DNA of 64,000 nt from Halobacteriales archaeon QS_1_69_70 (GTDB lineage Archaea; Halobacteriota; Halobacteria; Halobacteriales; Haloarculaceae): contig PXRI01000008.1 in assembly GCA_003021005.1 (NCBI GenBank), positions 124,001 through 188,000 of the forward strand. Direction: 5' to 3'. Below, in pieces: positions 16,680-24,234 of the stretch (within the stretch, counting starts at the first letter, position 1; each line of letters starts with the position of its first letter). The translations under genes and the position numbers were made by a program. A model generated the notes under the pieces. The model was given only the letters and a program-made list of their open reading frames with translations, had not been told where the DNA came from and ran no database searches.

Positions 16680-17903
16680 GTGAGTCCCGACGGACAGACG
16701 GACGATCACCGAGAGCGGGCGAGACGGAACTACGACCGCGTGAGAGAGGAGGTCATCTCGGCGGAGAAACGGTCGATACTGTCGGAATATCGAGCCGACG
16801 ACTTCGACAGCGTCCTGCTCGTCGCAACGGCCCCGAGAGGCGGCAGCAGTCTCCTCTTCGACATCCTCCGCCACCACGAGGGGACGTGCAGTCTCGACGG
16901 CGAGCACGACCGGTGGTTCGAGCTGCATGGTGTCTGTTACCCGGCGTTGGAATCCGACGTCGTCCCGGCCGACTTCGATTCGTTCCACCGCGACAGGCTC
17001 CTTTCGGACCTCCTCGCGGAGGTCGGTGCGACCGAGCGGTCCGGCGACCGCGCCCACCGGGTGGACAACACGCTCGTCCGGCTCCCGCTGCAGTTCCCCG
17101 GTCGCGAGTTGCCCTACGGACGGATCCGCGAACGGTTGCTCGATGGCGCATCGCTCGAGGAGGTACTCGAGAGCCTCGACATCCCGCCCCTGCAGTACGA
17201 CGAGTACGCCGAGCGAGATGCGGACAGCCCGTTCGGAACCGAGACGATCGAAGACCGGCCGTTCGTCACCTCACACCGCGACAAGCGCGGTCTCACGGCG
17301 GACGACTTCGAGCGGACGCTCGTCCTGAAAGCGAGCGGCGACGCCTACCGGCTGCCGTGGATCCGCGAGCGGCTGTTCCCCGAGACCGACGTCCGACTCG
17401 TCCACCTCACGCGGAACCCGGCAGCGTCGATCAACGGCCTCTACGACGGCTGGCGGCTGAACAGGGGGTTCCAGACGTACGACGTGGGGCCGCTCGACAT
17501 CGACGGATACGACGGCTCCCTGTGGTGCTACGACCTCCCCCCGGGCTGGGAGACCGAGGGGCGGCTCATCGACGTCTGCCTGCATCAATGGACGCAAGCC
17601 CACCGCCACATCCTCGAAGACCGCGACGCCTTCGAGGACGTCCTCCGCGTCCGGTTCGAGGACCTCCTCACCGACACCCGCTCGACCGTCCGGGAGATCG
17701 TCGAGTTCGCTGACCTCGGCGCGTCGCCGCTGCTGTCGGAGTACGTCGACGCCCCGGACGAGGTGATGACGACGGCGGAACCGAGACGCGCTCGCTGGCG
17801 GGACCGGGAAGAGTTCATCACGGGCGCGCTCGACCGGGCCGACGACACCTACAGGGCTGTGGTCGAGGAGCTGGGCTACACGGAGGCCGACGAATGGATC
17901 TGA
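16680..17903 (+). CDS. Sulfotransferase family protein
   Basis: A 407-residue PAPS-dependent sulfotransferase. The 5'-phosphosulfate-binding loop reads VATAPRGGSSLLFDIL (about 48-63) after the first strand. The 3'-phosphate site reads HLTRNPAASINGLYDGW (about 239-255), the expected R-x7-8-S arrangement. The long insertion between them probably shapes acceptor binding. It starts with GTG at 16680; no ATG precedes the loop at a fitting distance. The sulfate donor would be supplied by the APS-kinase-like gene 245 bases downstream. The acceptor is unknown; a glycolipid or S-layer glycan is plausible given the glycan locus nearby (inference). Confidence 0.82.
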   Translation: MSPDGQTDDHRERARRNYDRVREEVISAEKRSILSEYRADDFDSVLLVATAPRGGSSLLFDILRHHEGTCSLDGEHDRWFELHGVCYPALESDVVPADFDSFHRDRLLSDLLAEVGATERSGDRAHRVDNTLVRLPLQFPGRELPYGRIRERLLDGASLEEVLESLDIPPLQYDEYAERDADSPFGTETIEDRPFVTSHRDKRGLTADDFERTLVLKASGDAYRLPWIRERLFPETDVRLVHLTRNPAASINGLYDGWRLNRGFQTYDVGPLDIDGYDGSLWCYDLPPGWETEGRLIDVCLHQWTQAHRHILEDRDAFEDVLRVRFEDLLTDTRSTVREIVEFADLGASPLLSEYVDAPDEVMTTAEPRRARWRDREEFITGALDRADDTYRAVVEELGYTEADEWI

Positions 17904-18147
17904 GCGACGCGACACTGGCCGGCGGCAGCGGCGATGCCGGCCGTCACCGACGGGCGTCGATGCCGAGACGGCAGCAACCGGCGACTCGACGAGAACGAAC
18001 CGCACGTCCAGGCCGAACCGAGGCGGCCTCGATGTCCACCAGCCTCTCGATCGCGGCGTCGACGTCCGTACTCTATCAGGACGACACCACCCGCGTGGGC
18101 ACGGCGGGGGGTCACAAGTGTGGGCCTCTCGGAGGGGGCCCGACCCG

Positions 18148-19035
18148 ATGATCGGCACCACGACCTGGCTGTTCGGGCTGCCGTGCTCAGGAAAGACGAC
18201 TCTCGCCGAGGGATTGATCGGGCCGAAGACGGTCCACCTCGACGGGGATTACCTCCGGGACACCCTCAACTCGGACCTCGGATTCTCCAAGGAGGACCGG
18301 ACCGAGAACCTCAGGCGGGCCGCCGGCGTCGCCCGGGCGTTGAATGACCAGGGCTTCGACGTCGTGGCGTCGTTCATCACGCCGTACCGCTCGCAGCGAG
18401 AGTTGATCGCAGAGACGGTCGAGAACGTCTCGTTCGTCTACGTCAACGCACCCCTCGAGGTGTGCGAGGAACGTGACGTGAAGGGAATGTACGAGCAGGC
18501 TCGCGCGGGGGAGATCGAGGGGTTTACCGGTATCGACGCGCCGTTCGAGGAACCGGACGGCGCCGAGATCGGACTGGAAGTCCGGACGGCGACACGCTCC
18601 CCGGAGACGAACATCCGGCGGATCAACGAGGAGCTGGACCGGAAGTTCGATCCGAGCCACGTCTTCATCGGTCGCTGGCAACCGCTCCACGACGGCCACC
18701 GCACGATCATCGACTCCGCCGCGGACAACGGCAACGACGTCCTCATCGCCATCCGCGACACGGAACTAAGCGAGAACAATCCACTCACGGCCCAGGAACG
18801 CCGACAGCTCATCGAGGACGTCTACGCGGACCACCCGAACGTCGAGACGATGATACTCCCGGACGTCGATACCGTGGCCATCGGCCGCGACGTCGGCTAC
18901 TCGGTCGTCTCGGTCCCCGAAGAGGTGGCAGAGATCAGTGGCACGGATACCCGAAAGCAGTACGACAAGAGCGAACTCATCGCGGGCCACCACCTGGATG
19001 GAGGCGGCTCCCGCCGACACAGCACGGATGGATGA
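18148..19035 (+). CDS. APS kinase fused to an NMNAT-like nucleotidyltransferase domain
   Basis: A 295-residue two-domain protein. Residues 1-165 are an adenylylsulfate kinase: P-loop GLPCSGKT (10-17), HLDGDYLRDTLNSDLGFSKE with the conserved NSDLGFS, RTENLRR, and ARAGEIEGFTGIDAPFE. Residues about 170-295 are a nucleotidylyltransferase of the HxGH type (GRWQPLHDGH, ending at residue 184, then NPLTAQERRQLIEDVY), closest in look to nicotinamide-mononucleotide or cytidylyl transferases. It makes PAPS for the upstream sulfotransferase. The second domain could form or bind the nucleotide substrate, but a true ATP-sulfurylase motif is not seen. The ATG at 18148 begins right at the kinase fold. It overlaps the next gene by 8 bases. 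Confidence 0.8.
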   Translation: MIGTTTWLFGLPCSGKTTLAEGLIGPKTVHLDGDYLRDTLNSDLGFSKEDRTENLRRAAGVARALNDQGFDVVASFITPYRSQRELIAETVENVSFVYVNAPLEVCEERDVKGMYEQARAGEIEGFTGIDAPFEEPDGAEIGLEVRTATRSPETNIRRINEELDRKFDPSHVFIGRWQPLHDGHRTIIDSAADNGNDVLIAIRDTELSENNPLTAQERRQLIEDVYADHPNVETMILPDVDTVAIGRDVGYSVVSVPEEVAEISGTDTRKQYDKSELIAGHHLDGGGSRRHSTDG

Positions 19036-19771
19036 CGCCGGACTCCTGTTCGACCAGTCCGAGCTGGAAGACGCGATAGAGACGGGCGAGCTGTTCGGGT
19101 GGAAGAAACGGCGGTATCTCACCTTCAGGGAGACGATGCGGGAGACCGCGTATCCGTGTCACTTCGCGGTCGAGGCCGAACGCGGCGATACTGCTCGGTA
19201 CCTCTTCGCCGGGGACGCTCGCGACCGCGACGCGCTCCTCAAGCTCCGAGCGGGATTGGGCCAGTACCTCGACCGGTATCGGTCCATCGCCGACAGAACC
19301 ACGTGTGTAGTGTTTTTCGAACCCCCGGAAGGAGTTCGGAGTGAGGCGGAGTACCGTGACCGCTTCTGGAGCGTCCTCGAGTTCCTCCACGACCGGGATC
19401 CTGAGCCGTGGCCGAGTACCGTCCCCGCAGATCCCGACGATCCCGAGTGGGAGTTCTGCTTTGCCGCCGAACCGGTGTTCGTCGTCGGACGTGCACCCTT
19501 TTACGCGGATCGGCAGAGCAGACACACCCCTCACGGGCTAGAGATGACGGTCCAGCCACGCGGAACACTCGAGGACATCACTGGTGATACCCCGGAAGGC
19601 CAGAAGGCCCGCACAGCCATAAGAGCCCGGCTGGCGGACTACGACGACGTCGATCCCCATCCCGACATCGGCGATTACGGCGATCCTGCCACCCGGGAGT
19701 GGAAGCAGTATCTCCCGCCGACGTCGAACGAAGAGAGTCTCGATGAGTTCCCGTTCGAGATGGATACGTAG
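19028..19771 (+). CDS. YqcI/YcgG family protein (FPC/CPF motif)
   Basis: A 247-residue protein. It has the family marks YPCHFAVEAE (Cys44), where the family has FPCxFA, and EFCFAAEPVFVVG near residue 145. RHTPHGLEMTVQPR follows near residue 165. The family is widespread and linked with oxidation or N-oxygenation-type chemistry in some pathways; here the function is open. The start ATG 19028 lies inside the end of the APS-kinase gene, so it belongs to the sulfation operon or is coupled to it. Confidence 0.72.
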   Translation: MDDAGLLFDQSELEDAIETGELFGWKKRRYLTFRETMRETAYPCHFAVEAERGDTARYLFAGDARDRDALLKLRAGLGQYLDRYRSIADRTTCVVFFEPPEGVRSEAEYRDRFWSVLEFLHDRDPEPWPSTVPADPDDPEWEFCFAAEPVFVVGRAPFYADRQSRHTPHGLEMTVQPRGTLEDITGDTPEGQKARTAIRARLADYDDVDPHPDIGDYGDPATREWKQYLPPTSNEESLDEFPFEMDT

Positions 19772-19839
19772 GTATCGTCGAACCGCTATCCAACCGGAAC
19801 AGCCATATCATTACCGCATATAGTGGGAACATTGCGACG

Positions 19840-20115
19840 GTGGATTCGAAAGGTCGAATCGTCCCCCCGAAAGATGTTCGAGAACGACTCGGCATCACGC
19901 CCAACACGGAACTTGACGTCCGCGAGGATGACGGGAAGATGATCGACGAACCCGAAGACGACCCACGACAGATCCTCGAACGCATGGAGAAACTCGTCGG
20001 GGAAACGTCCTCGAGACGGCGGGAAACAGCTCCCTTCGACGAAACGGCCGGCCCGATTGCCCGGAGGCACAGAGACGCTGTTCGGAGGGGTGCAGACGAC
20101 GAGAGCGATGCGTGA
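19840..20115 (+). CDS. AbrB/SpoVT-type antitoxin, VapB-like
   Basis: A 91-residue protein with a swapped-hairpin AbrB domain at the N-terminus (VDSKGRIVPPKDVRERLGI) and a C-terminal acidic toxin-binding tail. Homologues usually begin MATVDSKGRI. Here the upstream codons read ATT-GCG-ACG-GTG, with no ATG, so either the GTG at 19840 or the non-standard ATT at 19831 starts it. The stop overlaps the VapC stub start at 20108. Confidence 0.7.
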   Translation: MDSKGRIVPPKDVRERLGITPNTELDVREDDGKMIDEPEDDPRQILERMEKLVGETSSRRRETAPFDETAGPIARRHRDAVRRGADDESDA

Positions 20116-20170
20116 CGGTGCTGGCCCATATCTCTTCGATGGCGATGTGATCGCCCTGGCGCAGATCTAT
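20108..20170 (+). pseudogene. VapC (PIN toxin) stub
   Basis: ATG at 20108, overlapping the antitoxin stop, opens a frame starting MRDGAGPYLFDGDVIAL. This is the PIN-domain first strand with its acidic residue as in haloarchaeal VapC (YLFDVGVIAL). Similarity stops after about 20 codons. The frame then runs into unrelated sequence that codes for the next small protein, so the rest of the toxin was deleted. Confidence 0.6.
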
Positions 20171-20227
20171 AGTGGTTTCAACCTATGCCCAACAGTTAAG
20201 AGTCCTCAGCGGGTTTTTGTAAATGAG

Positions 20228-20347
20228 ATGGCTAAGAAACGCGACGTCCCCACGGCTGAGGAAGTCGCTACAGCAGTTAATGGCGACGTAGTCACCGCTG
20301 AGCGAGCGCTCCGTGCTGTCAAGTTCAACGACGACACGGACGGATAG
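20228..20347 (+). CDS. Small protein, 39 aa, before a HEPN-like gene
   Basis: An ATG frame starting MAKKRDVPTAEEVATAVNGD, which looks like a compact helix-turn-helix or helical hairpin (VPTAEEVATAV, then VVTAERALRAV). It ends 8 bases before the GTG of the 223-residue gene. Small size plus tight linkage suggests an antitoxin or accessory peptide (inference). In the same frame it is preceded by the VapC stub, but its own ATG is the better start. Confidence 0.5.
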   Translation: MAKKRDVPTAEEVATAVNGDVVTAERALRAVKFNDDTDG

Positions 20348-20355
20348 CGGCTTCA

Positions 20356-21027
20356 GTGTCCCCTGATTCTTCTTCATCCGAGTACGAATTTCAAATACAG
20401 GAGATCGCCGAACAAGCCGTAAGTCCGGATAGAGGGATCAGCGATGGAAACAGAATGCGTCTGAGCGTAGCCAAGCGTACTCTTGATCAGAATTACCTTG
20501 AGATAGATAAGTATGTTGACGGGGATCTTGAGACAAATCCAATATTCATCTGCCACAATAAGGAGCGAGAAGACGAAGGGTTTGAAGCACTCCGTCTGCT
20601 CCACAATTACCTCGCATCGCTCTATTCGTTCAATGAGACGATTCGCGTTCTCTTCAATCAACATTCCCCCGATGGAACCTCTCTTGAAGGCCGTGACTTC
20701 ACCCCGGCTTCAGGGGGAACAGATCGACTACACTATAGCAGAAAATTGGCCTTTCTGCGTGGTTTGAGAACTGACTTCCAACACGGCGGGTTCTCTTGTT
20801 TTAGCTTCAATAACACGGGAGAGCTTGGAAATTTCGCCGGGTATCATATCGTTTTTGAAAGAGAGAAATTCATGGACGACAGCGGGCTGCATGAACCAAA
20901 CCGCTTCCTGCGACACACCAACACAAATGAACAGCAGTACCCCCTATGTTTCCTTGGGCAATTCCATAAGTACACTCTCCAGAGCTTCTATGAAGATACG
21001 GAAGCATGGTTTGATTCTACTGGGTGA
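20356..21027 (+). CDS. Unrecognised 223-residue protein with a HEPN-like R-x4-H motif
   Basis: Starts with GTG 20356. It is largely helical in its first two thirds (EALRLLHNYLASLYSFNETI). It contains LRGLRTDFQHGG, giving Arg138-x4-His143, the spacing of the catalytic motif of HEPN ribonucleases. The C-terminal third has aromatic residues (FHKYTLQSFYEDTEAWF). I do not recognise a named family. Composition is more AT-rich than the core, so it was probably acquired. With the 39-residue gene before it, it could be a toxin-antitoxin or abortive-infection unit; the evidence is one motif and gene order only. Confidence 0.6.
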   Translation: MSPDSSSSEYEFQIQEIAEQAVSPDRGISDGNRMRLSVAKRTLDQNYLEIDKYVDGDLETNPIFICHNKEREDEGFEALRLLHNYLASLYSFNETIRVLFNQHSPDGTSLEGRDFTPASGGTDRLHYSRKLAFLRGLRTDFQHGGFSCFSFNNTGELGNFAGYHIVFEREKFMDDSGLHEPNRFLRHTNTNEQQYPLCFLGQFHKYTLQSFYEDTEAWFDSTG

Positions 21028-21259
21028 TTTCAGCCACCACTCTCCCTCTCCATCTGAAGGCTATCTGAAACCGTGATTTAGACCTCCGAACCCGGTGCAT
21101 GTATTTAAAGAATTTTTATACTCCGGTTGGCGGAGTGTCTGTCATCCACCGGACGAATTGAAACAAACCGAATTGGAGCGTCGATGGAAAGTGGAGCAGC
21201 GAGGAGCATTCGGAGCCCGCCGGATCGACAGACCGGACGGTGTCAGCCAGCCCCCCAGT
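21028..21259. other. Intergenic stretch
   Basis: No gene found. An AT-rich segment ATTTAAAGAATTTTTATAC (about 21101-21121) stands out but has no clear gene downstream on either strand. Confidence 0.35.
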
Positions 21260-21703
21260 TCAGTGATTCCGTTCGCCGCGAACGAACTCCTCGGCAGTCC
21301 GCTCGCCCGCCGCGAACGCGGTCGCCCGGGCATCGATCCGCGCGGTATCAAACACGCCCTAGCTGACGAGCAGGTGTTCGAGCGCCGCGTGCCACTGCTC
21401 GTAGCAGATCCGTTCGGTTTCGGTCACGTCCTCGCCCAACCGATCGGTGTCCGGGTTCGTCGCCTCGACTGCCTCGATCAGGCGCCGCTGGAACGCCGCC
21501 CAGTCGAACCCATCCCCGTCGTCGTACAGGGCGACGGTCACCCCGAAGGCGCGGGCCTGCCACGGCGTCGCGAACGTCGGCTCCGCGTCGAGTCCGAGGA
21601 GGTCCGCGAACGGGCTGTCGGGATCGTCAACGCCACCGTCCGCCGTCACCCCTGCGCCGCCGGTTACGGTCGAGGTATCGAGCAGTTCGACGCCGACGGG
21701 CAC
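21260..21703 (-). pseudogene. Nitrile-hydratase beta/accessory-like gene interrupted by an in-frame TAG
   Basis: The reverse frame from GTG 21703 reads TFATPWQARAFGVTVALYD (near residue 44), then ERICYEQWHAALEHLLV. These are the two signature segments of nitrile hydratase beta subunits and their accessory proteins (PWEARAFAL..., YYERWLxALExLL). At 21359-21361 a TAG closes the frame. The next 32 codons in the same frame continue as GVFDTARIDARATAFAAGER, the expected family C-terminus, to a TGA at 21260. So one nonsense mutation splits an otherwise intact gene. No nitrile hydratase alpha subunit lies near it. Confidence 0.55.
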
Positions 21704-21708
21704 AATAG

Positions 21709-23199
21709 TCAGGGCGTACGCCGCGTAATGCGGTATGCTTGCTCTTCGTACTGGAACCGGGTTGTCCCATCGTCGTAGCCAACGGTCCAGTCAGCCGTTC
21801 GGTCGTCCGTGCGAAGGACGACACGCTCTACGTCGGCGGTCCCGAAGGCGAGCGTGTTCCGGTAGCCACGATACCGGCGTCGCATCACCTGTTCCGCAAC
21901 GAGCCGTCGGTCGGCATCGCCTGCCGTTTCGAGCACGAGGGAAACGCGTGAGCGACCCTCAGAGTCGGGGGCTGTTCGCCAGCGCTCCGAGGTCGCTGTC
22001 ACTGTTCCGCCGTCACGCTGGGCCGTGACATCATCAGTCGGGACGACAGTCACTGACGGTGCATCGAGCTCGACGAGCGCTCCACTTTGGGCTGTCGCAT
22101 GGCCGTAGCCAGCAATAGCGGCATACCGGCCACCACCGAGGAATGGATAGCTCTGCGCCTGACAGGGCGCCATCTCGGCTGCTGCTGCCCGGAGCGTCCA
22201 CGTCTTTGTATCGCCCGGTGAGACGTTTCGACAGTCAGCCGTGTGTACGAGTGGACCGAGGTGGAACCACTCGGCATCCAGTAATTTGTAGAAGTTCCAG
22301 TGGCCACAGCCCGTTGATTGCCGTGATCGGTTGATGAATGTGAACTCGATCCGGGCAGGCAAGTCCGTCCGTTCGACGCTCGGGCGGACGAACGTGGGGG
22401 TAGACGTGTCCGTATCGTGGAACCATGCGGTATTGCTGTCGCCCGGCAGTTCAGGGACTGACACACCCGTAAACTGCGAGTCGGTCGCGGGTCCGGGCGA
22501 GTCAGTGGGCCAGACCGTGACACGCAGGGGGCGCTCACCCGCACGGGAGAACTCATAGACTCCCGGCGGCCGGCCGCGGCCCGTTCCCTCAGCGTACCCG
22601 ACCAGAGCGTACTCTCCATGGATGGTTTCATCCGGCGCAAGGCGAACTCGCTCGGGGAGTTCCGGGGTTGTATCAGTGGCGAGACGCCAGTAGCCGTCGT
22701 CGGCCCGCTGGATGGCAGGCGGATTCTCGACCAGGTCGTGGTTCGCCGTCGGTGCAAAAATCAACTTTACACGGTACGTGGAATCGCCATTCCGTTCTCC
22801 CATCGGACGTGGGATATCGCTATAGAGTCGCCCGAACGGTGGCGTCCACTCTAACCGAAACGTGTTCTCGAAGGGGTTCTCGTTGGTGAGCGTCGCTTCG
22901 ACCGTCGCAGGCCCCTCCGGTGTCGCCGTCGACGAGAACCGCGCCCTAATGTGTGCGCCATCGTCGGAGTGATAGCTGAGCGGCGCAAGTGCATAGGTAC
23001 GGTCGGCTGTCGTCAAGTCTACGATGCTCGCGGCCCCAATCTCCCATTCCTCACCTTCATCGGGGTCATCGGCCGTCGGTGTCGGTGACTCAGTTGGCGT
23101 CGTCGTCGGTGACTCCCGTTCCACGCCGAGCGTCGTGTTACACCCGGCAAGTGATCCGATACCGGCAGTGAGACTTGCGAGGACAGTACGGCGGCGCAT
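21709..23199 (-). CDS. Tat-exported lipoprotein of unknown function
   Basis: A 496-residue protein with RRRTVLASLTAGIGSLAGC (Tat signal plus lipobox) and a Thr/Pro-rich linker (about 28-45). A large, mainly beta body follows, with several cysteines (GCGHWNFY, HTADCR, APCQAQSY). The ATG at 23199 is preferred over an upstream start because it begins the signal peptide. No enzyme motif is seen. It is a cell-surface protein, probably binding something extracellular. Its stop lies six bases before the nitrile-hydratase-like pseudogene on the same strand. Confidence 0.68.
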   Translation of the reverse strand: MRRRTVLASLTAGIGSLAGCNTTLGVERESPTTTPTESPTPTADDPDEGEEWEIGAASIVDLTTADRTYALAPLSYHSDDGAHIRARFSSTATPEGPATVEATLTNENPFENTFRLEWTPPFGRLYSDIPRPMGERNGDSTYRVKLIFAPTANHDLVENPPAIQRADDGYWRLATDTTPELPERVRLAPDETIHGEYALVGYAEGTGRGRPPGVYEFSRAGERPLRVTVWPTDSPGPATDSQFTGVSVPELPGDSNTAWFHDTDTSTPTFVRPSVERTDLPARIEFTFINRSRQSTGCGHWNFYKLLDAEWFHLGPLVHTADCRNVSPGDTKTWTLRAAAAEMAPCQAQSYPFLGGGRYAAIAGYGHATAQSGALVELDAPSVTVVPTDDVTAQRDGGTVTATSERWRTAPDSEGRSRVSLVLETAGDADRRLVAEQVMRRRYRGYRNTLAFGTADVERVVLRTDDRTADWTVGYDDGTTRFQYEEQAYRITRRTP

Positions 23200-23584
23200 G
23201 GTTCCCTGTTTCACGCGGCTGATAAGCACTTTCTGGAGGGTCAAAGAGCCGCTTTACCAACCGCGGGGCGAGCGGTCCGGCTTCCTCCGGTTCACATCCG
23301 GGAGGAGGTGTCCGTCCACCGCTCGCCTACGGGCAGGGAGAATAACTCGAGGGTCGTCTCGATGGTCTCGTCTTCGTGATCGCCTCCGCTGGACGTGTTA
23401 GTCGGCGACGACGGGGACTGCGGCGTCCGGACGCAACGCCGCCAGTTCGTGGGCCGGCCAGACGACCCCATTCCCCACGGCACGCGGCCTGGGCGGTCGT
23501 CCGGCCCGCGAGTACCGCGTATCCCGCAGCGTCGCCCGAGTGGGTGCCGAAAAGGTATAACACACGGCGGACCGACGTGACTCT
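23200..23584. promoter_or_regulatory. Intergenic stretch with the promoter of the DUF433 gene
   Basis: No supportable gene. A TATA box AAAGGTATAACA (23551-23562) centred about 27 bases before the ATG at 23585 indicates a leaderless transcript. Short reverse-strand frames (23292-23640) look like old coding debris that I cannot assign. Confidence 0.5.
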
Positions 23585-23860
23585 ATGACGCTCACCCGTG
23601 ACGACGACGTGCTCGGTGGTGAGCCACGAATCCAGGGCACGCGTATCGCCGTTCGTCACGTGGGTGGGCGGGTGATCGACGGCGGACAAACCCCTGCCCA
23701 CGTTGCAGACCAGCTGGATGTGTCCCTTGCAGACGTCTATGAGGCGCTCGCCTACTATTACGCTCACATTGACGAGATGCGGGCGCTCGAAGCGGAAAAT
23801 GAAGCGGCGTTTGCGGACGTGCGAGACGAATCCCTGAAGCCCAAAGAACCCGTGCAGTGA
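23585..23860 (+). CDS. DUF433 family antitoxin
   Basis: A 91-residue protein with the DUF433 layout: VLGGEPRIQGTRIAV, then an HTH segment TPAHVADQLDVSLADVYEAL and AYYYAHIDEM. DUF433 proteins partner DUF5615 PIN-like toxins. Here the stop overlaps the GTG of a DUF5615 fragment. A second, intact pair lies at 54140-54763. Confidence 0.85.
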   Translation: MTLTRDDDVLGGEPRIQGTRIAVRHVGGRVIDGGQTPAHVADQLDVSLADVYEALAYYYAHIDEMRALEAENEAAFADVRDESLKPKEPVQ

Positions 23861-23988
23861 GCGCGAGGCAGATTCTGCTCGACGAACACGTCGGTCGGGT
23901 TTTCGAGGGGGTGAATACGCGCCGTTACTTAGTGTTAGATTTCCACCACTTCCACGATTGTCCGGATATCCCACGCCGGTCGCGTTAA
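23857..23988 (+). pseudogene. Truncated DUF5615 (PIN-like) toxin
   Basis: GTG at 23857 overlaps the antitoxin stop. It codes for RQILLDEHVGRVFEGVN, the DUF5615 start with its first catalytic Asp (LLDEHVG), but ends after 43 codons. The full toxin at 54140-54481 has 113 residues. The rest of the PIN-like domain is missing. Confidence 0.7.
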
Positions 23989-24234
23989 GTTAGGGGCGAA
24001 TTCGGTCGCAGTCTGGCGAATTGAAATAAGTCGATGACGAACCCTCGTTCGCGAATGAATCGCTGAACGGTTAGTTTTTGACGGTCTCTATGGAAAGGTT
24101 GCTGAAAAATTCGAGAGATATAAATTGGCTCTCATTAATCGGGCCGTTCAACTCTCTGTCAGCGAATTCCTCTAAATTAAAGCGACCGTCAATGTAGGGC
24201 TCCCTCTGACCGCCACCGGAAGGAATGAACTTAT

